From IMG/VR virus record IMGVR_UViG_3300033141_003443, positions 1 through 64,000 of that record: a stretch of DNA of 64,000 nt. One strand, 5' to 3'. The stretch is from a virus. Numbering within the stretch: position 1 is the stretch's first letter; each line of letters starts with the position of its first letter. The notes beneath the pieces were generated by a model. That model worked only from the letters and a program-made list of their open reading frames with translations. It searched no databases and was not told where the DNA came from. This document shows positions 33,239-40,671 of the stretch, in pieces. The position numbers and the translations under genes are program-made.

Positions 33239-33517
33239 TTAAGATCGAGATTCTTTAGCAAGGTTATCAATAATTTTTCGCTCGTTTACACGTCGATTAT
33301 ATTTATTTGTTAACCGGCTCTTAAAGAAAACAAACCACTGATCTTTATTGTTTGGGTCGATTTTCCCGCTATCTAAATTTTCCAAATATAACACAACCAA
33401 ATCATTATACAGATCAGACTTATCTTGAATCGGATCTTTCATTGACTCGGCAAAGGTATAAGATAAATAACTCATGATTTCACTGATCTCTTCTGGGATT
33501 TGCTTAGTAGTCGTCAT
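33239..33517 (-). CDS. Small sigma-region-2-like protein
   Basis: 92 residues from ATG 33517 (GGAGGA 8 nt upstream). LSYTFAESMKDPIQDKSDLY NDLVVLYLENL then WFVFFKSRLTNKYNRRVNER resembles sigma region 2, where a DLxQD motif is followed by the WF..f...l...yrR helix. The length covers only that region. The start is inside the aldolase gene (overlap 14 nt). Confidence 0.5.
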   Translation of the reverse strand: MTTTKQIPEEISEIMSYLSYTFAESMKDPIQDKSDLYNDLVVLYLENLDSGKIDPNNKDQWFVFFKSRLTNKYNRRVNERKIIDNLAKESRS

Positions 33518-34250
33518 TTGATTTGTCCTCCACAATATTTATCGAACTCGTTCCAACCCTTTGAACGCCCAATTTAATTAGAGCTTTAACTTGTTTTTCT
33601 GTCCGGATGCCGCCAGAGGCTTTGATTTTCATAGGAATATCTGCATCCTTCATTAAGACCTGCGTATATATAAGTGCCATCAAGAGCTTGTCAAAATCTT
33701 GTTTAATTAATCCAGTATTTGTTTTAAAATAATCTACCCCGGATTGTCGTAAGAGATCAATAATCTCATAAATAGGTACAGATTTATTAAAAATGGTTCC
33801 TAATTCAACGATGACTTTTACCGGTCGTTTATACCGATCTTTTATCCCCTTTAAAAATTTATAAATTCTTAAAAAATTCCCACGCATATACCAATAGATG
33901 GGGAAGACCAAATCTAATTCATCAGCTAAACCACTGTCAATTACATATTTAATATTATCTATAGCTTCCTCATTGTAAAGACCTAAAGCTAATTGAATCC
34001 GTTTATTCTTACCATCAGCAAAATATTTAAAAGAATGTAATGGAGGAAAACCCGCAATAGTAATTAATTTCAAATCAGGTCTTCGATATTTAACCGCAAC
34101 GGGTAGGGCACCCCAAGGTAAACAAACGCCCAGATAACCCTTGTCGTTGGCTGTCTCTACAAAAGTACGAATCTCTTTAGAATTCATTCCCTTTATATTT
34201 GTATACTCGATGTACTTAGAATACTCGACAATTTTAACTTTGTCTTCCAT
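33504..34250 (-). CDS. deoC: Deoxyribose-phosphate aldolase (DeoC-like)
   Basis: 248 residues, TIM barrel. LGVCLPWGALPVAVKY start, VDYFKTNTGLI with the Schiff-base lysine, and MKIKASGGIRTEKQVKALI with the second conserved lysine, as in DeoC. It would split deoxyribose-5-phosphate into glyceraldehyde-3-phosphate and acetaldehyde, salvaging carbon from degraded host DNA. Start ATG follows the membrane ORF by one base. Confidence 0.85.
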   Translation of the reverse strand: MEDKVKIVEYSKYIEYTNIKGMNSKEIRTFVETANDKGYLGVCLPWGALPVAVKYRRPDLKLITIAGFPPLHSFKYFADGKNKRIQLALGLYNEEAIDNIKYVIDSGLADELDLVFPIYWYMRGNFLRIYKFLKGIKDRYKRPVKVIVELGTIFNKSVPIYEIIDLLRQSGVDYFKTNTGLIKQDFDKLLMALIYTQVLMKDADIPMKIKASGGIRTEKQVKALIKLGVQRVGTSSINIVEDKSNDDY

Positions 34251-34251
34251 G

Positions 34252-34407
34252 CTATGCCTCCCAGCAAATTACTCCCCTATTAAACAAACCTAAACCAATA
34301 ACTAAAATTATTATAAAAATTAATGTCGGAAGAATTACCAGAGTCAAACAAAACGCCCCGCAAGGTATTAAGATAAACCCAGCAATTTTACTTTTTAATT
34401 TTAGCAT
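34252..34407 (-). CDS. Small membrane protein (51 aa), possibly leaderless
   Basis: ATG 34407 to TAG 34252. Two hydrophobic stretches (IAGFILIPCGAFCLTLVI and LPTLIFIIILVIGLGLF). The start lies only 7 nt below the -10 box of the 34415 promoter, so the mRNA would begin at or just before the ATG, with no ribosome site. The same ATGCTAA also follows the twin promoter at 51631, so this may partly be promoter sequence. The aldolase ribosome site lies at its end. Confidence 0.45.
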   Translation of the reverse strand: MLKLKSKIAGFILIPCGAFCLTLVILPTLIFIIILVIGLGLFNRGVICWEA

Positions 34408-34414
34408 TATTATA

Positions 34415-34443
34415 AGTATACCATATTTTTAAACGTTTGTCAA
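34415..34443 (-). promoter_or_regulatory. Sigma70-type promoter (twin of 51631)
   Basis: Minus strand: TTGACA (34438-34443), 17-bp spacer AACGTTTAAAAATATGG, TATACT (34415-34420). It lies over the end of the HNH pseudogene (last codons read L-T-N-V-stop). A 44-nt block (34401-34444) is identical to 51617-51660. It should transcribe the DeoC, sigma-like, terminase and portal genes. Confidence 0.85.
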
Positions 34444-34890
34444 GCCAGAGTTCTTATCATACCATTTTAAATAATTATCAATTCCCCGTTTACCAAACTT
34501 TTCATAAAGATAATCATAAGCTCTACGGTGTAAAGAGTTATGTTTTGATACAGTAAGAGACATGACCTCAGGAGAATTTTGTTTCAAATAAATATGATGC
34601 CTTACTTTTTTGACTTTCATTTTATATCCGGGGTGTCCCATCAAAGATTAACTAATCCTTAAGCGTTGTTTAGTTGACTGGCTTTTACCTGTTCTGCCCA
34701 TATTCTTCCCTGTAGCCCAAGCCGATTGAAGAGCCTGTTTATGCTCTTTAGATTTTGGTTTTCCTCTTGATGCCTTAGAGATTTTTAAAGCAATTTGTTT
34801 TTTATAATCCAAATTTTGCCAACGCTCTTTACTTGTTTGAGCAATTTTTCTTTTAGTTTTTTCAGTATGCCGATAACCAAGAGTTCCCAT
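34429..34890 (-). pseudogene. NUMOD3/HNH homing endonuclease interrupted by in-frame stop
   Basis: ATG 34890 (AGGACATAAT upstream, overlapping the phosphoesterase stop). First part: GYRHTEKTKRKIAQTSKERW and a second NUMOD3-like repeat (GKPKSKEHKQAL), then TAA at 34648-34650, then in the same frame TCT TTG ATG... continuing as MGHPGYKMKVKKVRHHIYLK and SLTVSKHNSLHRRAYDYL, an HNH core. A single frame with one stop codon is the simplest reading; the downstream half could restart at ATG 34641. Confidence 0.65.
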
Positions 34891-34891
34891 A

Positions 34892-36043
34892 TTATGTCCT
34901 AAGATCCAGTTTATACGACCAAGTTTCCACACGCTTTTTATTGCAACCAAAAAAATGTTGTCGTGGAACGGAGTATCTTTTGAAATGCTTAAAGGCCCAA
35001 TTATCTCTCCAAACCCAACAACCATTTTGTTTAACGATAACCTTATCTGAAATTTCTCTTTCTCGAAGTTGATGAAAATGACCTAAATGCAAACAGTCAA
35101 AGCCACCCATTTCACGATAAAGATCATTGATTTGTTTTTCCAACGCATTTTCAGATTGCCCTTTAATTAAATCCCCATGTTCGAGTAAATGACGCCAAGG
35201 CCCTATTTTAACGATAGCCCTGTGGGAATCCGGAACATTGATTTTGATTCGTTTACTCTCTTGAAATTGTTTTTCCCAAGTTTTATAAACAAAATATTCA
35301 AAATTGTTTTCCACGGGCTCCTCATATTGAAACTGAGACCGGCCATGATTCCCGACAACGCAATTAACCTCTACCTCGTCATAAACACGAAGGAGATCCT
35401 TAAAGAATTGAGCAAAGGCGGGAATAGTTCTCCACATTTGCCGACCAACACATTCTTCAATTTCAAAGACCTGTTCAGGAAAAATACGGTCATTCGTAAT
35501 GATGTCTCCCAAAATATTAATATAAATCTTTCTCAATTGATAAGAATTCGATAAGATTCTATGAATACCTATAATCCCGTGTTCCAGATTATTCAATTCT
35601 TGAAAGAAAATTTTATTATTATAGGTGATAATAGTTTTACAGCTTTTATTGTCATAGGTTTTATTAATCATACCACCATGAACATCACTTATATCCAAGA
35701 TAGAAAATTCTTCCGGCTTACCCTTAACAAATCGACATTTTGGTTCATCCAACTTTACGACTTTAAAATTATTATACAATTGAGCACCGAGGTATTTAAT
35801 TAATTGATCTGCTTCAACTTTTGTAACACGTTTACGTTTCACCTCTTTAATAAGAATTTCGTCACTAACAACAATTTTTCTTTCTTTACGGTATTTTACA
35901 AGACCGTAATTATTAATCATGCGTTCCATGGCCTTTACAGTGGTTTTAAACTCTAAAGCCAACTCAGGGTTTGTAGCACCAAATTTAAGACCAAAGATTA
36001 CCTTCTCACGTTTAGCCTCAGTCCATATATTTTTCTTAAGCAT
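34892..36043 (-). CDS. Metallophosphoesterase with N-terminal HTH
   Basis: 383 residues. N-terminal 60 residues contain FGATNPELALEFKTTVKAME RMINNYG, a helix-turn-helix. Then the phosphoesterase signature order: ILDISDVHGG (D-x-H), ILGDIITND (GD), VVGNHGR (GNH), LLEHGD and LGHFHQ (GHxH). Likely acts on nucleic acids or nucleotides. The DNA-binding N-terminus is unusual and may target it. Confidence 0.8.
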   Translation of the reverse strand: MLKKNIWTEAKREKVIFGLKFGATNPELALEFKTTVKAMERMINNYGLVKYRKERKIVVSDEILIKEVKRKRVTKVEADQLIKYLGAQLYNNFKVVKLDEPKCRFVKGKPEEFSILDISDVHGGMINKTYDNKSCKTIITYNNKIFFQELNNLEHGIIGIHRILSNSYQLRKIYINILGDIITNDRIFPEQVFEIEECVGRQMWRTIPAFAQFFKDLLRVYDEVEVNCVVGNHGRSQFQYEEPVENNFEYFVYKTWEKQFQESKRIKINVPDSHRAIVKIGPWRHLLEHGDLIKGQSENALEKQINDLYREMGGFDCLHLGHFHQLREREISDKVIVKQNGCWVWRDNWAFKHFKRYSVPRQHFFGCNKKRVETWSYKLDLRT

Positions 36044-36112
36044 TTATACATCTCCCGTTTTAAGATATTCCCATCTATAACCAAAAGCTGTGGGTCTTTT
36101 ATTTAAACAACA
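36044..36112 (-). pseudogene. NUMOD1 tail, remnant of a homing endonuclease
   Basis: In the frame ending TAA at 36044 the sequence reads CLNKRPTAFGYRWEYLKTGD-V. This is the end of a NUMOD1 domain, matching the C-termini at 37711 (KLKTAYGFIWRY) and 51645 (GLKTAYGFIWRY). The rest of the endonuclease is gone. Confidence 0.55.
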
Positions 36113-36180
36113 CCGATACCGCCTATAGCTTTATCTGTACCGTTTCCTCGGCAAGAGCCGTCTACATAGACTTCTAACAT
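36103..36180 (-). pseudogene. RNase H N-terminal stub
   Basis: ATG 36180 with GGAGG upstream encodes MLEVYVDGSCRGNGTDKAIG GIGVV then stop. YVDGSCRGNG...GGIGVV is the first beta hairpin of RNase HI, with the first catalytic Asp. The rest of the domain is missing; immediately afterwards comes a NUMOD1 tail. It looks like a gene cut by insertion or deletion of a homing endonuclease. Confidence 0.65.
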
Positions 36181-36332
36181 TATTTACCTCCGCATATTGG
36201 GATGTCACATTCTTATACCACTCTTTAAACCCTCTTGATATGCTTTTCTTAGAATTTTCTGATCACTCAATAAACTGACAATTTTTCTTAACTGCTTTTA
36301 AAGGTTTTCGTTTCTTATACATCTTACAAACT

Positions 36333-36992
36333 TTAGTATTCAAGACTTGTAATTTCATTTCCACTTTCCAATGTCCATAAAAACCAGTCAAGATGTGCCG
36401 GAGCCATATTGAATTCTTTTCTGGCCCACTCGATAAAGTATTTTTCAATTTCCAAGTATTTACTTGGACTACTCGGTTGATAGTGTTGTTTATTTTTCGG
36501 CATAAAGTGGGGCTTATACTTTAATACGTGAGTATCAATAATTGCTAAATCTTGAATACCTAAGTTTCTTAAAAAATGACTGGCTGTTTTATAACCGAAA
36601 CCTTTGACGCGTAAGATTAAATAATCTCTTAACATGGATGAGTCCGTCTGTGTCTTCATTAAAGACCGAAGACCTTTAATAAAATTTTTAGACACCCTGT
36701 TAAAACTATGCAGCCGAATTGCTTTTTGCCGTGGGAATCGAACATAGGGCCGTATACACGAGTAAAGAGTTATATCATCAATTGGTTTATTAAAGTAATC
36801 CAGTTCAGATAATCTTTGGACTGCCTTATCTGTCTGTTTTGCATTTCCAGCGGGAACTAATAAACAGAAAACTATTTGATAGAAAAGTTTCGTATCATCA
36901 AGATCAGCTAAAGTAAACATTGTCCCACAATGCTTTAAGCCAACCTCTCGGTATTTATTTACATAATTTTTTAATTCTGTAATCTCGACCAT
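36333..36992 (-). CDS. N-glycosylase/DNA lyase (Ogg2-type, HhH-GPD)
   Basis: 219 residues. HhH-GPD core near residues 115-160: LRVKGFGYKTASHFLRNLG, where the GYK lysine is the Schiff-base residue, then LAIIDTHVLKYK with the catalytic Asp. This order is that of the archaeal-type 8-oxoguanine glycosylase Ogg2. It would remove oxidised guanine and cut the strand. Preceded by the 37006 promoter. Confidence 0.8.
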   Translation of the reverse strand: MVEITELKNYVNKYREVGLKHCGTMFTLADLDDTKLFYQIVFCLLVPAGNAKQTDKAVQRLSELDYFNKPIDDITLYSCIRPYVRFPRQKAIRLHSFNRVSKNFIKGLRSLMKTQTDSSMLRDYLILRVKGFGYKTASHFLRNLGIQDLAIIDTHVLKYKPHFMPKNKQHYQPSSPSKYLEIEKYFIEWARKEFNMAPAHLDWFLWTLESGNEITSLEY

Positions 36993-37005
36993 GAAATTTC
37001 TCCTT

Positions 37006-37034
37006 AGTATAACATATTTTTAACGTTAAGTCAA
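37006..37034 (-). promoter_or_regulatory. Sigma70-type promoter
   Basis: Minus strand: TTGACT (37029-37034), 17-bp spacer TAACGTTAAAAATATGT, TATACT (37006-37011). The -35 lies over the last codons of the exonuclease gene (D-L-T-stop). Drives the glycosylase gene and probably those downstream. Confidence 0.8.
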
Positions 37035-37721
37035 ATCTAAATCGCCAATATCCAAAAGTATCTGGAATAATTGCCTTAACAACATAAATATTTTTCTGAA
37101 AATAATTTCCTCATCAACAGTGTTTATATAAATTTCCCAAACCTTTTTCTTATCCCGAGGTAACAAAATAATTCCCGATTTTACTTCTTTGACATCAAGA
37201 CCCTTTTGTTTACAATACATGTCTCGATAGATACAAGTCTGAATTTTATGTGAGAGTCTAATTGCTTTCGATGTTTTAATATCAAATAGAATTTTTATAT
37301 GAGAACATGACCCAATTAAATCCGCTGTCCCAGCACTCTTATAATCCTCATTGTCCCAGACAGTATGTTCTATTAAATCACACTTAAATCCGGATTGAAG
37401 CTCAAATTTTTTATATCGCTCTAAGGCATTATGCTCGGATTTCTTACCTGTCCTTATATAGTCTTGAACGATATTATGAATATTGGTTCCTTCTTGAGAT
37501 AACGAATCTAATAATTTTTTATGAAAAACAAAACCCAAAGAAGTAGATGTCTTTGAAAGATCTCCACGGGATTTTAAAAATTTAATCGTATTTGATACGG
37601 CCCATAAAATTAATTTAGGTTTAGGTAATAAACCCAGAATAGTTGTCACAGATGGTAGGGTTATTTGATCCCCTATATCATAAAATCTATAAGCCCCCCG
37701 CTTATATTTTTTAATCTGCAT
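37026..37721 (-). CDS. PD-(D/E)XK exonuclease (RecB/Cas4-like)
   Basis: 231 residues from ATG 37721 (GGAGG 7 nt upstream; the earlier in-frame ATG has no ribosome site). PSVTTILGLLPKPKLILWAV is the usual opening of phage PD-(D/E)XK exonucleases. Active site: SAGTADLIG (Asp) and ILFDIKTSKAIRLSHKIQT (D-x-K, then Q). Likely a recombination exonuclease working with the RecA-like and SbcCD proteins. Confidence 0.75.
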   Translation of the reverse strand: MQIKKYKRGAYRFYDIGDQITLPSVTTILGLLPKPKLILWAVSNTIKFLKSRGDLSKTSTSLGFVFHKKLLDSLSQEGTNIHNIVQDYIRTGKKSEHNALERYKKFELQSGFKCDLIEHTVWDNEDYKSAGTADLIGSCSHIKILFDIKTSKAIRLSHKIQTCIYRDMYCKQKGLDVKEVKSGIILLPRDKKKVWEIYINTVDEEIIFRKIFMLLRQLFQILLDIGDLDLT

Positions 37722-38187
37722 CTTTATACCTCCATATAAAACCATAAGCCGTTTTTAATTTATTTCTGCAACATTGACTAATGTGCCCGTTTCCGCGAAA
37801 GTTTAGCGCTCTTTCAATCTGATTACAGCTTTTCCACTCTTTAATAAAATTTCCAGATAAATCGTATTGAAAAACAATTTTGCTGCATACTCTTATATTT
37901 CTTTCGGTAATATTTTTTGTGAGTTCAATAAATCGACAATTATCAAAAGTATAATCTTTAGTTGAATCCTCTCGATCAATCGAAGGCTGTCTTAAATTAA
38001 AAGCCTTATCTCTGAACCAAAGTTTCTTTAATTCTTTTTCGGTAATTTTACATTGGATGCCTTTACCACCGTAATATTTATAATCTTTATTTGTTTTACA
38101 ATTACATCTGGAATTAATTCGATATAAATGGAATACCCAAGGCTTGTTTTGTCTCTTTTTAATATAATGTTTTTTATGCCTATTCAT
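37711..38187 (-). CDS. HNH-like homing endonuclease with NUMOD1, family A copy 2
   Basis: 158 residues. Core: CNCKTNKDYKYYGGKGIQC, KKLWFRDKA, SIDREDSTKDYTFDNCRFIE. C-terminal NUMOD1 (VFQYDLSGNFIKEWKSCNQI, ALNFRGNGHISQCC, KLKTAYGFIWRY), a DNA-recognition module of homing endonucleases. Overlaps the exonuclease gene start by 11 nt and its upstream neighbour by 8. Confidence 0.85.
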   Translation of the reverse strand: MNRHKKHYIKKRQNKPWVFHLYRINSRCNCKTNKDYKYYGGKGIQCKITEKELKKLWFRDKAFNLRQPSIDREDSTKDYTFDNCRFIELTKNITERNIRVCSKIVFQYDLSGNFIKEWKSCNQIERALNFRGNGHISQCCRNKLKTAYGFIWRYKDAD

Positions 38188-38620
38188 TCCACTCTCCGAG
38201 TTCTTTTAAGGCCCGCTTATAACCATCAATATGAATTTTTTCTTGCCCAGAATATTTAATAGCTGTCTTAGCTTGATGAATCATTCTTTTGTAATGTTTC
38301 GGATATTCTTTTTTCGCTGTTTTTAATGCGAACAATTCCGCATTATATTCGTGTTCTGTGGCGTTATTATATCGAAAGTCATAGGTCAAGTGTCCGAGTT
38401 CATGTAGAATAACATGTAAAATATCAACCCTGTTCGATAGAATCTTTGTGCTATAATTAATGATATATTCATTGGTACTGTCACAACGGTAAACAGAAGC
38501 TCTGTTACTAATTCGGTTGTCTTTAACTAAACGAATCTTGTATCTCTTATCTAAACCGAGTTTAACGATCCAATAATGACAGTACCTTGTGAATATATTT
38601 ATTTTCGTTAGTTCTTTCAT
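38180..38620 (-). CDS. HExxH zinc metallopeptidase, SprT-like
   Basis: 146 residues. Zinc-binding helix VILHELGHLTYD (H73, E74, H77) and a downstream EHEYNAELFAL glutamate as likely third ligand. Small SprT/Wss1-like proteases act on DNA-bound proteins; with the replication genes nearby a similar role is possible. Overlaps the M16 gene by 4 nt. Confidence 0.65.
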   Translation of the reverse strand: MKELTKINIFTRYCHYWIVKLGLDKRYKIRLVKDNRISNRASVYRCDSTNEYIINYSTKILSNRVDILHVILHELGHLTYDFRYNNATEHEYNAELFALKTAKKEYPKHYKRMIHQAKTAIKYSGQEKIHIDGYKRALKELGEWNE

Positions 38621-39768
38621 TTTTCAGGGATAATTGCCACTAATTTGCCGGTTTCAAAATTTGCTTTTTCCGCCAGATTATTGAGATCCTCAAGAGTTAT
38701 GTTCTGCATATTTCTTTCATAATTTTTGATGTACATCTCGTAATCTTGTTCGGCCAATGTAGAGTCAATTAATAACTTTGCTATAGTTGATTTCTTATCC
38801 AAATTTAGTTCATGCTTACCAAGCCATTTGCGACGGGCAAATTCCATCTCTTCTTCGGTAACGGGTTTTGCCAACTGCTCTCGCATAAGCTTAGTTGCTA
38901 ATTCAACCTTACTCGGCATTAGTCCGGCGTAGCCCCAATATTGGACTGTTCCACAACTATGCACTTGATAGTAAAGACTGGTATGATAAACCAAATTATT
39001 TTGTTCCCGGATAACATCAAAGAATCTCCCGGAAAACCCGTTCATAATGGCTGAGAATAACTCAATAGTAAAATAATCCTTTATCTCGTTTAGTTGGATC
39101 AAACCTGTTACCACCATATTGGCCTGATTAACCCCTTTGCGTTTGATAATATAATCATCATGAGAGTAATCAAGGCTTTCCTGCGAGAAATCCGGCTTGG
39201 CATAGACTCTGTTTCTTGCCTCGCTAGGAATACCACCAATGTCTAAATCAATTTTAGATTGATAATGCTTCTCATAATATTCAACTAAAGTCTCCCGAGT
39301 AATCCCGGAAACCGTTTCTCTGGTACCGATAATTGGAATATGAAGACCAGAGCCTTCTTTATAGACCGTTTGTTGCGCCAAAGAAAAGATGTGAGACTGT
39401 GGGTTATCTTCATACATTTCCAATTCCTGTAAGACCACCTGCTTTTCCTTTTCCAACTCTTCGGCAGGAAAAATTGAATTATTAACCATATCACTTATGA
39501 CTTCCCGGGCCACATCAGCATACTTGTTACTAATAAGCGCATAATAGAAGGTATGCTCCTCTGAAGTCCAAGCATTAAACTGAGCCCCGTATTTTTCCAT
39601 AGCATATTTCAGGTCATTTTTATTCCGAGTTGTCGTACCCTTAAATAACATATGCTCTAAAAAATGTGATATTCCCTTTATTGAATCGGGGTCATTTCTT
39701 GACCCAACCGGGATCATCGTTCCCACCAAAGTAGAATTACCGCCTGTCTTAATTTTAATTTCAGCCAT
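38617..39768 (-). CDS. M16-family zinc peptidase (inverzincin)
   Basis: 383 residues. Inverted zinc motif HFLEH (35-39) and the third ligand E115 in VVLQE at the family spacing, so the active site is complete. Then the usual M16 pattern: GAQFNAWTSEEHTFYYA and a C-terminal half with GFSGRFFDVIREQNNLVYH. Length equals one M16 repeat pair. M16 peptidases are rarely described in phages. Start overlaps the methyltransferase stop (TGATG). Confidence 0.85.
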   Translation of the reverse strand: MAEIKIKTGGNSTLVGTMIPVGSRNDPDSIKGISHFLEHMLFKGTTTRNKNDLKYAMEKYGAQFNAWTSEEHTFYYALISNKYADVAREVISDMVNNSIFPAEELEKEKQVVLQELEMYEDNPQSHIFSLAQQTVYKEGSGLHIPIIGTRETVSGITRETLVEYYEKHYQSKIDLDIGGIPSEARNRVYAKPDFSQESLDYSHDDYIIKRKGVNQANMVVTGLIQLNEIKDYFTIELFSAIMNGFSGRFFDVIREQNNLVYHTSLYYQVHSCGTVQYWGYAGLMPSKVELATKLMREQLAKPVTEEEMEFARRKWLGKHELNLDKKSTIAKLLIDSTLAEQDYEMYIKNYERNMQNITLEDLNNLAEKANFETGKLVAIIPEK

Positions 39769-40670
39769 CAGTTTCTCTCCTTAATTTGTTTTAAGATATG
39801 TGTAATAACGTCTACTGTCCAACCATTTCCTAAACATTTGTATCTTTGAGTGTTAGAAACCCCCCAAGTATAATCATCGGGAAGAGTTTGTAAGCGTTCA
39901 CATTCTAAGGGACTAAGTTTACGAGTATAACTACCATCTGAAACCAATAACCCAAACTTTTTACGTTTTAACATACTTTTTGGATTCTCTTTATAGATTG
40001 TTGCTAACAAAGTTTGGGCTTTATCTGTAAAAACCAATTGTTTTCTTGCCCTCCTAAAATATTGATCTAAATTGCCGCCTTTGTAATAATTAGCATCAAT
40101 ACAATATGATTTATCTCTATCTACTGCATCATCTTCAATAATATCCTTTAAATAAATATGTTTATCTTTAGGTTGAGTAACATTAGGAATATTTGTCCAG
40201 TATAATCTCTTTCTGTTTTGAGCCGAAACTAAAGCAGAATTTATTAAAATTGGTTCAGTTCCAAAAAGACCATTAATATATTCTATAAACTCCTTTTTCA
40301 TTCTAACATTTTCAAATAAAAATTTAACATTCGGATTTTTCATTGTTATTTCTTGCCAAATATCAATTAAATCATGAACCAATGCGCCTCTAGGGTCGTT
40401 ATCACCTTTTTGTTTACCAGCAATTGACCAAGCCTGACAAGGGAATCCTGCTACCAATAAATCAATTTGACTAAAATCAACATCCCATTCTTTCCATTTA
40501 GTAAGATCTCCTAATTGAATTGTATTAGGATAATTCTTTTGGGCAATTTTATTAGCATACTTATCAATTTCAGAAGAATAATAATTATTAATAGGAATAT
40601 ATAATCTGTCTAATGCGACATTAAGACACGAAATCCCATTAAACAAACTCATTACATTAATTGGTTTCAT
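39768..40670 (-). CDS. DNA cytosine-5 methyltransferase
   Basis: 300 residues. Motif I MSLFNGISCLNVALD, motif IV GFPCQAWSIAGK with the catalytic Cys, motif VI FLFENVRM, motif VIII SAQNRKRLYW, motif IX RKLSPLECERLQTLPDDY and motif X NGWTVDVITHIL. Closest in style to the bacterial/phage Dcm type. No restriction enzyme is next to it, so it probably protects phage DNA from host nucleases. Confidence 0.9.
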   Translation of the reverse strand: MKPINVMSLFNGISCLNVALDRLYIPINNYYSSEIDKYANKIAQKNYPNTIQLGDLTKWKEWDVDFSQIDLLVAGFPCQAWSIAGKQKGDNDPRGALVHDLIDIWQEITMKNPNVKFLFENVRMKKEFIEYINGLFGTEPILINSALVSAQNRKRLYWTNIPNVTQPKDKHIYLKDIIEDDAVDRDKSYCIDANYYKGGNLDQYFRRARKQLVFTDKAQTLLATIYKENPKSMLKRKKFGLLVSDGSYTRKLSPLECERLQTLPDDYTWGVSNTQRYKCLGNGWTVDVITHILKQIKERN

Positions 40671-40671
40671 T

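Noticed and set aside
34645-34650. TAA recoding (readthrough) in the NUMOD3/HNH gene
   Set aside because: TAA serves as a normal stop in most genes here, so a nonsense mutation is simpler.
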